Source: JBGQDM01 sp041495845
GTDB lineage: Bacteria; Acidobacteriota; Terriglobia; Terriglobales; Acidobacteriaceae
Assembly (NCBI GenBank): GCA_041495845.1
Contig: JBGQDM010000046.1
Coordinates: 1-23,490, forward strand
DNA length: 23,490 nt
Reading direction: 5' to 3'
Shown here: in pieces, positions 1-6,806 of the stretch
How positions within the stretch are numbered: position 1 is the first letter of the stretch
Layout of the letters: every line of letters begins with the position of its first letter
The notes under the pieces: model-generated
What the model was told of the DNA's origin: nothing
Seen by the model: only the letters and a program-made list of their open reading frames with translations
Databases searched by the model: none
Made by a program: the position numbers and the translations under genes

Positions 1-115
1 CGCTTTTTCCGGTGGATGCAAAGCGCGCTTGTGTGGCGCGGGCGCCCTCGCCCCACACCCTGTCATTCTGCGGAGCGCCCTTGCATCTTCCTGCGCGAAC
101 AACGAAACTCAGAGC

Positions 116-898
116 ATGCCCGTTCCTCTCTCGCTTGAGGGCCGTGTGGCCCTGATTACCGGCGGTTCGCGCGGCATTAGCGCGGCCACCGTGCGCGCAT
201 TTGCCGCTGCCGGTGCGCAGGTGGTTTTCAATTACCAACAGGCCAAGGCCGCCGCCGATCAGCTCGTTGCCGCGTGCGGCGCCGCCCGCACTCATGCCGT
301 CGCCTGCGATCTCACCGGCACGGAAACCGCCGCGAGCCTGATCTCCGCTGCGGTGGCGCGCTTCGGCCGCCTGGACATTCTGGTCGCCAATCACGGCATC
401 TGGCCGGCGGAAGATGTTGGCATTGACCGCATGGCGGACGCCCAATGGCGCCGCACCCTCGCTGTGAATCTCGATGCCGTCTTCGCGCTCGTCAAGCACG
501 CCGTCGCGCAGATGAAACGCCAACCCCGCCGCGGTTTCGCGACCGGCCACATCGTGCTGGTCAGTTCCACCTCCGGCCAACGCGGCGAGGCGTTTCACGT
601 GGACTACTCCGCCAGCAAGGGTGCGCTCATCAGCATGACCAAAACGCTTTCCAGCGAGCTGATTCGCGACGGCATCTACGTCAACAGCGTCGCGCCCGGC
701 TGGGTTGACACGGACATGTCGACCCCGGCGCTGGCCGCCCCGGATGTGCAACAGGAAATCCTGCGCCACATTCCCATCGGGCGGGTGGGACGTCCGGAAG
801 AGATTGCCGGCCCCATTCTTTTCCTTTGCACCGAACACGCCAGCTTCATCAGCGGGGAAATCTTTAATGTGAACGGCGGCGCGGTTTTGGTGGGATAG
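116..898 (+). CDS. SDR-family oxidoreductase, FabG-like
   Basis: A 260-residue classical short-chain dehydrogenase/reductase, expected to be a cytosolic NAD(P)(H)-dependent oxidoreductase. The Rossmann glycine motif TGGSRGI lies at residues 15-21; the last Gly of the usual TGxxxGIG is Ser here. Other motifs are ANHG (91-94, a variant of NNAG), Asn119, Ser151 and the catalytic Y164-x3-K168 in YSASKGA. The tail PGWVDTDM and the C-terminal NVNGGA are typical of FabG-like enzymes (3-oxoacyl-ACP reductase or a sugar/alcohol dehydrogenase). The frame stays open upstream to position 29, but that stretch does not resemble an SDR N-terminus, so I start at the ATG at 116; no strong Shine-Dalgarno is visible. 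No neighbouring fatty-acid genes pin down the substrate, so fabG is not assigned. Confidence 0.9.
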   Translation: MPVPLSLEGRVALITGGSRGISAATVRAFAAAGAQVVFNYQQAKAAADQLVAACGAARTHAVACDLTGTETAASLISAAVARFGRLDILVANHGIWPAEDVGIDRMADAQWRRTLAVNLDAVFALVKHAVAQMKRQPRRGFATGHIVLVSSTSGQRGEAFHVDYSASKGALISMTKTLSSELIRDGIYVNSVAPGWVDTDMSTPALAAPDVQQEILRHIPIGRVGRPEEIAGPILFLCTEHASFISGEIFNVNGGAVLVG

Positions 899-954
899 CC
901 GGCAGGCAGCTAGAATTGCCCTGGTAGCGTCTAAGCTGGAGAGGGAAGTTCATC

Positions 955-1788
955 ATGCTGCGTTGGTTCATTTCCGTCGTGCTTTCGATTGGCGCTGTGG
1001 CGCAGACCTCTCCCGCTCCCACCAAGCCCGCTTCCGACAACGAGAACTCCCGCCAGGCGCAGGCCCTGATTGCCAAGGCGATTGAGGCCCTCGGCGGCCA
1101 AGCCTATCTGACCTCGCAGTCGCGCCGCGAACAGGGACGCACGTATTCCTTCCATCACGGGCGGAGTAGCGGCGTGGGGTTCCCCTTCGTCGCTGTCGCC
1201 CGCTATCCCGACAAGGACCGCATTGAGCTGGTGTCCAAGCAGACTTACTACGTTGTCGGAGGCATCATCCCGCTCAAAAACAAATTGGACTTCGTCGTTT
1301 TGCACGTTGGCGACAAGGGCTACGAGATCACGCCCGACCAGACTACGGCAGAGGAACCGAAGAGCACCGCCGAATTTATCCGCCGTCGCGAACACTCGCT
1401 CGACGCGCTGCTGCGTCGCTGGATCAATGAGCCGGGCGTGGTTTTTTTCTATGACGGAACCGCGGTGGTGGATGGAAAAGGCGCGCAGTCGGTCACGGTG
1501 ATGAACGCCAAGAACGATGCCATCACCTTGTCGCTTGACCAGTTCACCAACTTGCCGCTCAAGACCAGCTACACGTGGCGCGACACTACCGACAAACTGC
1601 GCAACAACGAGGCCGTGGCCTACGACAATTACAAACTGGTGCAGGGGATCATGACACCCCACTCCCTCACGCGCTTCTACAACGGCGACATGGCGCTACA
1701 GCGCTTTCTCACCACGGTCATCTACAACCAGGATGTGACGGATGCGCTGTTTGAAGTAAAAGGGCCGGTGCGCCCCGCGAAACCGTAA
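955..1788 (+). CDS. Exported protein of unknown function, possibly LolA/outer-membrane-lipoprotein-sorting-like
   Basis: A 277-residue protein with a short Sec signal peptide (hydrophobic FISVVLSIGAVA, likely cleavage after Ala16), so it is periplasmic or surface-exposed. The mature part starts with a helix containing AIEALGG. I associate that opening with acidobacterial periplasmic proteins of the LolA/LppX-like fold, where it precedes a beta-rich body. Here the body (residues about 60-270) has alternating short hydrophobic strands and a YxNYKxVxGIMTPHSLTRFYNGDM section, also common in that group. No catalytic motif is recognisable. It begins 56 bases after the SDR stop, with GGAGAGGGAAG just upstream as a good ribosome site, so it may share that transcript. 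The function is unknown, and the fold suggestion is inference from sequence texture only. Confidence 0.75.
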   Translation: MLRWFISVVLSIGAVAQTSPAPTKPASDNENSRQAQALIAKAIEALGGQAYLTSQSRREQGRTYSFHHGRSSGVGFPFVAVARYPDKDRIELVSKQTYYVVGGIIPLKNKLDFVVLHVGDKGYEITPDQTTAEEPKSTAEFIRRREHSLDALLRRWINEPGVVFFYDGTAVVDGKGAQSVTVMNAKNDAITLSLDQFTNLPLKTSYTWRDTTDKLRNNEAVAYDNYKLVQGIMTPHSLTRFYNGDMALQRFLTTVIYNQDVTDALFEVKGPVRPAKP

Positions 1789-1966
1789 TCGCCTGAGTGT
1801 GTCAGCCGTCAGCAGTCGTGGCGGCAAGCCGGTGCCCGCAATAAGGGCCGTATCGTGCCCTGTGTCCCCACCCTCTTTCCCGCCACGAAGTGTGTCTAAT
1901 TTGCCACATCATGGATTTTGACTCTGGCGATATCCTATTTGAGTTCAAATACATACCAACCTAGCT

Positions 1967-2896
1967 TTGATTTCGGAACAGACAATTCGTGCTGCCGTCG
2001 CTTGCTCTGGTGTCGGCCTGCATAGCGGTGCCCCGGTAAATCTGCGGCTGGTGCCCGCGCCGGTTGGAACCGGGATCGTATTCCGCCGGACTGACCTTGA
2101 CGATTTCGAGATTGAGGCTCGCGGCAGCAACGTGGCCCGCGTCAGTTACGCCACCAGCCTGATGAAAAAAGGCGTGCTCATTTCCACCACCGAGCACCTG
2201 CTTTCGGCGTTGATCGGCACCGGAGTCGACAACGCATTCGTGGAACTCGACAATCTGGAGTTGCCGATCCTGGACGGCAGCGCTCTCCCCTTTGTGGAAA
2301 TGATTCAGCGGGCCGGGGTGCGGCGACAGCGGCGGCACCGCAGCTATCTTCGCGTGTTGCAGCCGATCGAGCTGCGCGAAGGCTCCAAGTTCCTGGCCAT
2401 CTATCCTGCCGATACTTATTCCGCTTCCTACGCGATTGATTTTCCGCACCCGCTGATCGGGCGCGAGTCGTTTACCGTGGAACTATCGGGCGACAGCTAC
2501 CTGACGGAGATTGCGCCGGCGCGCACTTTCGGGGCGCGTCACGAAGAGGAAGCCATGCGCAAGATGGGGCTGATTCGCGGCGCGTCCCTGGAAAACTGCA
2601 TTGTGCTGAGCCGGGAAGGGATTGAAAATCCTCCGCTGCGTTTTCCCAACGAATTTGTCCGGCACAAAGTGCTGGACCTGTTTGGCGATCTGGCTTTGAT
2701 CGGCCGGCAGATTCTGGGTCGCGTGGTGGCCGACCGCGCCGGCCACGCCATGCACACCGCGCTGGTTTCCCGCATCCTCAGGGATCCGTCGCTCACTGAG
2801 GAAACTCATCTGGAGACAATTCCGGCGGCACCTCTGCCGGCGCCGCTACCCCCGGCCGATTCCACAGGCCTGGCCGCCGCCCGCGCTGCAAAGTAA
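1967..2896 (+). CDS. lpxC: UDP-3-O-acyl-N-acetylglucosamine deacetylase (LpxC)
   Basis: LpxC is the zinc deacetylase that performs the committed step of lipid A synthesis in the cytosol. At 309 residues it matches the usual length of about 305. Visible hallmarks are the N-terminal SGVGLHSG (14-21), STTEHLLSAL (73-82, with catalytic Glu76 and zinc ligand His77), LDGSALPF (102-109), the second-domain motif HKVLDLFGDLALIG (zinc ligands His233 and Asp237) and GH (259-260, catalytic His260). The start is a TTG: a TGA in frame at 1940-1942 blocks any longer reading, and the codons between offer no better start. There is no clear Shine-Dalgarno. Residues 285-309 form an Ala/Pro-rich tail beyond the conserved fold. 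It proves that the host makes lipid A, so it is a diderm bacterium. Confidence 0.97.
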   Translation: MISEQTIRAAVACSGVGLHSGAPVNLRLVPAPVGTGIVFRRTDLDDFEIEARGSNVARVSYATSLMKKGVLISTTEHLLSALIGTGVDNAFVELDNLELPILDGSALPFVEMIQRAGVRRQRRHRSYLRVLQPIELREGSKFLAIYPADTYSASYAIDFPHPLIGRESFTVELSGDSYLTEIAPARTFGARHEEEAMRKMGLIRGASLENCIVLSREGIENPPLRFPNEFVRHKVLDLFGDLALIGRQILGRVVADRAGHAMHTALVSRILRDPSLTEETHLETIPAAPLPAPLPPADSTGLAAARAAK

Positions 2897-3020
2897 AGAT
2901 TTTCCGGCACTTGCGGATATGACTTGTGGGGCGCCGCAACTTTTCTGCTCTCCTGGGGTTAGAACAAACCGCCTGTCTTCCCAGGACAGAAAATCAACCT
3001 ACCTTGTGGAGAATCCCCCA

Positions 3021-3305
3021 ATGAAGAAACTGCAGCATGTGTTGGTAGCCGTAACGCTCCTGTTTGCTCTGACGCTGCCCGTCAGCCTGCTGGCGCAGCA
3101 AGCGCCCGCGGTTGTGCCGGTGCCGGCGAAAAAGGGCGAGCACCATCCCGTGATCTACAAATCCATCCACGAACTCGAGCGCGTGAAGCAACAACTGGAA
3201 ACCGAGGCGGCACACGACTTCGAGGGTCACCGGAAGGAAGCGATCGCGCACATTGATCAAGCCATCGAGCAGCTGCACAAAGCGCTGGAAGCGGACAAAC
3301 ACTAA
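3021..3305 (+). CDS. Small exported helical protein of unknown function
   Basis: A 94-residue protein. The start is the ATG at 3021, where a Sec signal peptide begins (MKKLQHVLVAVTLLFALTLP, probable cleavage near the LLAQQ at about residue 30). A purine-rich ribosome site (GTGGAGAA) lies just upstream. Upstream codons back to 2919 are open but would bury the signal peptide. The mature part is short, with a basic-proline linker (VPVPAKKGEHHP) followed by one long charged helix, rich in Glu, His, Lys and Gln, of the form IHELERVKQQLETEAAHDFE. This is probably a periplasmic helical-hairpin protein. A strong terminator follows 20 bases after the stop, so it ends its transcript. I do not recognise a named family. 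Confidence 0.7.
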   Translation: MKKLQHVLVAVTLLFALTLPVSLLAQQAPAVVPVPAKKGEHHPVIYKSIHELERVKQQLETEAAHDFEGHRKEAIAHIDQAIEQLHKALEADKH

Positions 3306-3325
3306 GGCTGTTCGGGCTGCTTTTC

Positions 3326-3359
3326 CGGGCGGGGCAGAAATGCTCCGCCCGATGTTTTT
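3326..3359 (+). terminator. Rho-independent terminator after the small exported gene
   Basis: An 11-bp GC-rich stem (3326-3336 with 3341-3351, one G-T wobble) closes a GAAA tetraloop and is followed by ATG and five T. It lies between a forward gene and a convergent reverse gene. Confidence 0.85.
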
Positions 3360-3411
3360 GCGTGCATCACATGGGGTTTGCTCGGCGGTCGAAGGTCGGC
3401 CACGACTGTCG

Positions 3412-4146
3412 CTACTTCTTGTTTCCGGGCTTGGCCTTGCCCTCGGCGAGGTTGGCCAGGTCCGAATTATTGCGGGTGAACTGCTCCAGCAGCCAGTTCT
3501 CGAGCAACTCCTTCGCGTTTTTGGGCGGATCGAGGAATTTCACGCCGGCCTTGCCGCGCTCGTCGGTCCAGGCCAGGTCGGAGCGCAACTCCATTTCGGC
3601 GCGCATGCCGGGGAGCAGGAAGGTCACCGTCGAGAGTATCTCCTGTGGCATCGGCTTTTCGAAGCGCAGGGCCATGCCACCCTCGCTGATATTGGTCGCT
3701 GTGATTTCCACTTGGGCGCCGTTGCTGAACACCGCGGTCACCGGAATGTCCACTGGGTGGCGGTAGTAGCGGCGGCGTTCGCGCGCCATCATGCCGACGG
3801 CGGCGTGGGCGCAACGCATCGCATTCAGCGCCGAGATGGGTTTCTGCAGCACGAAGTTTGCGCCCATGTCGAAGGCTTGCGCCGTGGTGGTGCGGCCGTT
3901 GAGCACGGCCAGTGATACGGAACTCTTGTTGGCGGTGGTCGTTCTCACGCCGCGCAGCACTTCCAGCGCACCCTGCAGATCGTCGCAGTCCACGATGACA
4001 GCGTCAAAGTGCTCGGTGGCGAGAATCTCCGTGCCGGCATGCGGCCCCACGCACACCTCCACCGCCACCGAAAAGCGCTCGAATGCCGGCTGCAGAACAC
4101 GGATCAAGTCGGTGTCGCGGCTGACGAGGAGAGACTCCAAGGCCAT
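3412..4146 (-). CDS. Receiver-like plus PilZ domain protein
   Basis: A 244-residue two-domain regulator. Residues 1-118 look like a response-regulator receiver: acidic residues Asp11 and Asp13 after the first strand, a candidate phospho-acceptor Asp53 in AVIVDCDD, and Lys102 in the LQKP loop. Residues about 122-225 are a PilZ domain with the c-di-GMP motifs R125-x3-R129 (RRYYR) and N152-I-S154-x-x-G157 (NISEGG). PilZ proteins bind c-di-GMP and act on motility, adhesion or exopolysaccharide; the receiver suggests input from an unidentified histidine kinase. The C-terminus is a basic, helical tail. The start is the ATG at 4146; a second methionine is not needed to complete the receiver. It is transcribed convergently with the upstream small exported gene and lies downstream of the S24 repressor on the same strand (143-base gap). 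The partner and target are unknown. Confidence 0.85.
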   Translation of the reverse strand: MALESLLVSRDTDLIRVLQPAFERFSVAVEVCVGPHAGTEILATEHFDAVIVDCDDLQGALEVLRGVRTTTANKSSVSLAVLNGRTTTAQAFDMGANFVLQKPISALNAMRCAHAAVGMMARERRRYYRHPVDIPVTAVFSNGAQVEITATNISEGGMALRFEKPMPQEILSTVTFLLPGMRAEMELRSDLAWTDERGKAGVKFLDPPKNAKELLENWLLEQFTRNNSDLANLAEGKAKPGNKK

Positions 4147-4289
4147 GGTGCAGATTCTAGGGGTGGAAACAAGCTTCCGGCTAATGACCGAGGTAATCGG
4201 GGAACCGAACGCTCAAGACCCAGCGCCTGAGGGCGCCCCACGACGTACCTACGGCGTGCCCTGATACGAAGCTCACTGGCACCAAGCGG

Positions 4290-5006
4290 CTAAGTTTCAA
4301 TCCCCACGTAGCAGATGCGGCCGATGATGTAGTCGGCGGACTTGGCGCCGTCGTCCATGGGCAGCACTTCCACGGGATAGGCATGGTTGTGTGGCCGCAG
4401 CACCAGGTAGTCACCTGCGACTTCCACATATTTCACCAGGCAGTTCGCACCTTTGCGCACGGCGTACATGTTGAAATCGCCTTTGCGGTAGGGTTTGAGC
4501 GAGTTGTAGTGCCGGTCGACCAGCACCGTGGCGCCGGGTAAGAGACGTGGATACATGCTCATGCCTTCATGCCCGTCCACGCGAACCAGTACGAAACGCT
4601 CCCAAAGATCACGATCGCCTTCCACTTCCGGGCGCAGCTTTTTGAGGAAGCTTTTCTTGAACTTGAGAATTTCTTTCACGTTGCCGCTGGTGATGGAGGG
4701 TTCGGAGGCGGCGACTTTGCCTTCCACCAGGAGCACGTTTTCAAATTCGTCCTGACTGGGGGGCAGGATGGTGGCGCGCTTGTTGACTTCGGAGGGATCG
4801 AGCAAGTCGAGCACCGAGAGGTGCTGCGTGGCCAGCACGCGATCCATCCCTTCCAGGCTAAGGCCCCGTTTGCGGTTGAGGAAATTCGAAATGTGGGCCT
4901 GCTTGAAGCCGGTGACCTGCGCCAATCGGAGTCCGGTGAGGTCGCCTTCCTCGATACGTCCCAGCAGCGCCTTGCGCAAATTGTCCTGGAGCACGCGAAA
5001 TTTCAT
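4290..5006 (-). CDS. Phage CI/LexA-like S24 repressor
   Basis: A 238-residue transcriptional repressor. Residues about 8-62 form an HTH DNA-binding domain (LTGLRLAQVTGFKQAHISNF, an XRE-like pattern). The C-terminal half is a peptidase S24 domain with catalytic Ser150 in GMSMYP (148-153) and catalytic Lys192 in CLVKYVEV, plus the conserved VDRHYNSLKPYRKGD and IGRICYVG strands. This architecture is that of phage CI-like and other S24 repressors that dimerise and may self-cleave on RecA activation. No Ala-Gly or Cys-Gly cleavage dipeptide is obvious in the linker (about 75-140), so cleavage is uncertain. It is divergent from the 5153 gene and shares with it a region full of TAGCT-type palindromes. 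A TATACT box that would put transcription start at or near the ATG suggests a leaderless mRNA, as for lambda cI from PRM. Probably the master switch of the phage-like island. Confidence 0.88.
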   Translation of the reverse strand: MKFRVLQDNLRKALLGRIEEGDLTGLRLAQVTGFKQAHISNFLNRKRGLSLEGMDRVLATQHLSVLDLLDPSEVNKRATILPPSQDEFENVLLVEGKVAASEPSITSGNVKEILKFKKSFLKKLRPEVEGDRDLWERFVLVRVDGHEGMSMYPRLLPGATVLVDRHYNSLKPYRKGDFNMYAVRKGANCLVKYVEVAGDYLVLRPHNHAYPVEVLPMDDGAKSADYIIGRICYVGIET

Positions 5007-5012
5007 GGCCGG

Positions 5013-5041
5013 AGTATAGCACGACCTAATAGCTATGAGCT
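5013..5041 (-). promoter_or_regulatory. Candidate promoter of the S24 repressor (leaderless)
   Basis: On the reverse strand TATACT (5018-5013) is a good -10 box. With 17-base spacing the -35 would be AGCTCA (5041-5036), a weak match that overlaps a palindrome. Seven bases downstream of the -10 is the A of the repressor ATG, so the mRNA could be leaderless. This is inference. Confidence 0.4.
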
Positions 5042-5042
5042 A
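5030..5042. promoter_or_regulatory. Candidate operator palindrome TAGCT-ATG-AGCTA
   Basis: A perfect 5-bp inverted repeat with a 3-base centre. It sits over the candidate -35 of the repressor gene, where binding could give autoregulation. Confidence 0.4.
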
Positions 5043-5082
5043 CAAAAGTAGGCACCCAAAATGGAACCCAGCAATATTTGTC

Positions 5083-5113
5083 TTGACGCTAAATTCTGCA
5101 AGCTATAGCGTCA
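5083..5113. promoter_or_regulatory. Candidate rightward promoter/operator with 8-bp inverted repeat
   Basis: TTGACG (5083-5088) resembles a -35 and TATAGC (5104-5109) a -10, with a short 15-base spacer. Perfectly inverted TGACGCTA (5084-5091) and TAGCGTCA (5106-5113) cover both boxes, and GCTATAGC (5102-5109) is itself palindromic. A repressor bound here would block the 5153 gene. Confidence 0.45.
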
Positions 5114-5152
5114 GGGCTAGAGTCAACATTTTCGAGTAAGACAGGACAAGCC

Positions 5153-5377
5153 ATGCTGCCAGTAGCCAAATCGGAAGATAAAGACAGCGACTTCCTGGAA
5201 TTTCGCCGCAAGGTGCGTTCCGCCGAGGTATTATCCGCGGCTGTGGAGCGCTTGTTGCGGGCGCTGCAGTTCACCGGGCGCGTCAGTGTGGTAGTGCAGA
5301 ACGGACGCGTCTTGAAGTCCGGCTACGAGGAGGGCTACTTTACTCACCGCAGCCGCGAGGCTCCGCCCGAAGTCTGA
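5153..5377 (+). CDS. Small conserved-looking protein, DUF2292-like
   Basis: A 74-residue protein starting at an ATG preceded by AGGACAAGCC, a moderate ribosome site. The N-terminal half is a charged helix (FLEFRRKVRSAEVLSAAVERLLRAL). The C-terminal half, GRVSVVVQNGRVLKSGYEEGY, resembles the DUF2292 pattern in which two strands carry GSV.IIVQDGKVVQIE; this family assignment is tentative. It is divergent from the S24 repressor and is the first gene under the palindrome-bearing promoter, so it is probably the repressed early gene. A strong terminator at 5458-5496 separates it from the following genes. Its position invites comparison with a Cro-like or antirepressor gene, but no HTH is visible. 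Function unknown. Confidence 0.65.
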   Translation: MLPVAKSEDKDSDFLEFRRKVRSAEVLSAAVERLLRALQFTGRVSVVVQNGRVLKSGYEEGYFTHRSREAPPEV

Positions 5378-5457
5378 GATCGGGCCACTAACGGCTCCGG
5401 GTACGAATAACGGGCCGCGACAATTACATAACCTAAACAGGTCGTCGCAAGAGAAGC

Positions 5458-5496
5458 GAGCCCTGTTCCGGACTCCGGAGCAGGGCTCTTTCTTTT
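5458..5496 (+). terminator. Strong Rho-independent terminator
   Basis: The stem GAGCCCTG (5458-5465) pairs with CAGGGCTC (5481-5488), and a T-G wobble and TCCGG/CCGGA extend it to 14 bp around an ACT loop. TTTCTTTT follows. It separates the first gene of the divergent unit from the zinc-ribbon gene. Confidence 0.9.
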
Positions 5497-5523
5497 GTCG
5501 TGCGGCCGTAGAAAGAAAGCGCT

Positions 5524-5772
5524 ATGTCAAACGCGAGTCTTGGAGTCCGGTTTGAACTTAAGTATTGCGAGGTCTGCGGCAGTCTGCTGGTGCGGCCTTG
5601 CGGGTCGCAGGCTGTCTACTGTGCCTGGTGCGAAGTGCGCATTGGGCAAATTGCGCGCCGGTCCGCACCCCGTCCGGGTGGCAAAGGAAAAAGCAAGGCC
5701 ATCCTGCCTCAGCTCGAAGGGTGCATCGGCATTGTTCCCATGGCGATGGCGACGGACGGAGGGTGGTCATGA
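5524..5772 (+). CDS. Small zinc-ribbon protein
   Basis: An 82-residue protein with two Cys pairs, C15-x2-C18 (YCEVCG) and C33-x2-C36 (YCAWC), spaced like a zinc ribbon or rubredoxin-type knuckle. The C-terminal half is basic then hydrophobic (GKGKSKAIL, then GIVPMAMA). Its stop codon overlaps the next start as ATGA (5769-5772), which predicts translational coupling with the sigma-like HTH protein and suggests that the two work together. The purine-rich AGAAAGAAAGC upstream may serve as the ribosome site. The family is not recognised. By context it could be a DNA- or RNA polymerase-binding accessory protein, but that is inference only. Confidence 0.7.
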   Translation: MSNASLGVRFELKYCEVCGSLLVRPCGSQAVYCAWCEVRIGQIARRSAPRPGGKGKSKAILPQLEGCIGIVPMAMATDGGWS

Positions 5773-6278
5773 GCGCCCTGGCAGCGTGTGTCTCCCTGTT
5801 GGCCGGCGGAGGGCCGCGTCCGGAGCCGCCAGGCAGCGGCTCGGACGCCGCCATCTACCGGCGTTCTACGGCGCGCCTGCTGCGCCGCTATATGAAACTT
5901 TCGCTGGAGACCGGCCGCTTACCCTCGCCGCTGGGGCAGTTGCACTTCCGGCAGCGGCTTTCGAGCTATCCATTGCACACCTTCGAGGATGCGGTCATTT
6001 TTGTCCACGACGTGGAGGGATGCCTGAAGCGGCTCGATGTTTTCGAACAGCAGGTACTGGCGCACTGCGTGTTGCAGGAGTACACGGCGGAAGAGGCGGC
6101 GGGCTTGCTGGGTGTAACCTCCCGGACAGTGGAGCGGCGACTGCCGCAGGCGCTGGACAACCTGACGGGAATCTTCCTGCAGCGCGATTTGATGGAGCGC
6201 AGGGTGGAGCCCGAAAAAACTTGTCAAGAGGGCAAAAGCGACGATTTGTTTCTAAGTGGAAGCAAAGACGGCAAATAA
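5769..6278 (+). CDS. Sigma-70 region-4-like HTH protein
   Basis: A 169-residue protein. Residues about 88-136 form a sigma region-4-like helix-turn-helix: LDVFEQQVLAHCVLQEYTAEE, then AAGLLGVTSRTVERRLPQAL, matching the pattern in which a helix of sigma-4 contacts the -35 element. Residues 28-85 are helical and basic (RRSTARLLRRYMKLSL) but lack a recognisable sigma region 2, so this is not a complete sigma factor. Such stand-alone sigma-4-like proteins occur in phages and acidobacterial accessory regions as transcription regulators. It starts within the zinc-ribbon gene's stop (ATGA overlap); the frame is open further upstream but shadows that gene. It probably controls the genes downstream of the hairpins at 6331-6376. 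Target promoters are unknown. Confidence 0.75.
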   Translation: MSALAACVSLLAGGGPRPEPPGSGSDAAIYRRSTARLLRRYMKLSLETGRLPSPLGQLHFRQRLSSYPLHTFEDAVIFVHDVEGCLKRLDVFEQQVLAHCVLQEYTAEEAAGLLGVTSRTVERRLPQALDNLTGIFLQRDLMERRVEPEKTCQEGKSDDLFLSGSKDGK

Positions 6279-6330
6279 ATATTTGGTGATGGTGTCGGAA
6301 TGCCCCATTGTGATTTGGTATTCTAGATTC

Positions 6331-6376
6331 AAGAGTGAGAAAAACTCTTCTTGGGGCGCACACAGAGTGCGCCCCA
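6331..6376 (+). terminator. Tandem hairpins, terminator or attenuator
   Basis: Two hairpins follow each other. The first is AAGAGT (6331-6336) with ACTCTT (6344-6349). The second has a 10-bp perfect stem (6352-6361 with 6367-6376, loop ACAGA) followed by GTTTATTTG. The second resembles an intrinsic terminator with an imperfect U-tract. It ends 17 bases before the next ATG. Confidence 0.6.
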
Positions 6377-6393
6377 GTTTATTTGTGGGGACC

Positions 6394-6753
6394 ATGGAGA
6401 GAAAGAAACGCAACAAGAAGAGCAAGTCAAGATCGCCGAAGAACAAGAAGGCGCTGGCTGCGAAGAATCCGGTGACGGTGCAGGAAGCGCGGCGGCAACT
6501 GGTGCGACGGGTGAGCGAGAACTCCCCGGAAATCACCGAGGCGGTGATTGATGAGGCGCGGAAGGGAAATTATCTGCCAGCAAAATTCTTGTTTGAGGCT
6601 GCCGGGCTGACAGGGGCTCCGGCTGAAGGGGAAGAAGCTGGGGGGCACGAAGGGCTGGCTCGGCAGTTGATGGAGCAATGGAAACTGGGCGAAGAGACTG
6701 AAGCCGCGGCGGCGGCGAAAACGGAAGACGCGAGTGCGAGCGGGGAAGAATAA
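6394..6753 (+). CDS. Small basic/acidic protein, phage-like, unknown function
   Basis: A 119-residue protein starting at the ATG at 6394, preceded by GTGGGGACC. Residues 1-24 are almost all Lys, Arg, Asn and Ser. Residues 25-75 form a helical core (VTVQEARRQLVRRV, then ITEAVIDEARKGNYLPAKFLFEAAGL), and residues 76-119 are acidic and Ala-rich. The core GNYLPAKFLFEAAGL resembles small proteins that I recall next to terminase genes in acidobacterial phage regions; I cannot verify this. A Lys-rich head and acidic tail are compatible with nucleic-acid binding. It is the first gene after the tandem hairpins, in the same direction as the phosphatase (53-base gap). Reading further upstream to 6256 would cross the hairpins and is unlikely. 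Confidence 0.65.
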   Translation: MERKKRNKKSKSRSPKNKKALAAKNPVTVQEARRQLVRRVSENSPEITEAVIDEARKGNYLPAKFLFEAAGLTGAPAEGEEAGGHEGLARQLMEQWKLGEETEAAAAAKTEDASASGEE

Positions 6754-6806
6754 ATCCCGTAGAATACAAGCGGCGTCTGCGGTGGAGATGAGGCGATTGC
6801 GCAACG

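Noticed and set aside
1789..1966. Promoter for lpxC (TTGACT at 1918-1923)
   Set aside because: No -10 box lies at an acceptable distance, so I do not call it.
5495..6289. A 264-codon forward frame over the zinc-ribbon and sigma-like genes
   Set aside because: The overlapping frames have a zinc ribbon and an HTH with sensible starts; this one has only Gly/Ala/Arg-rich text.
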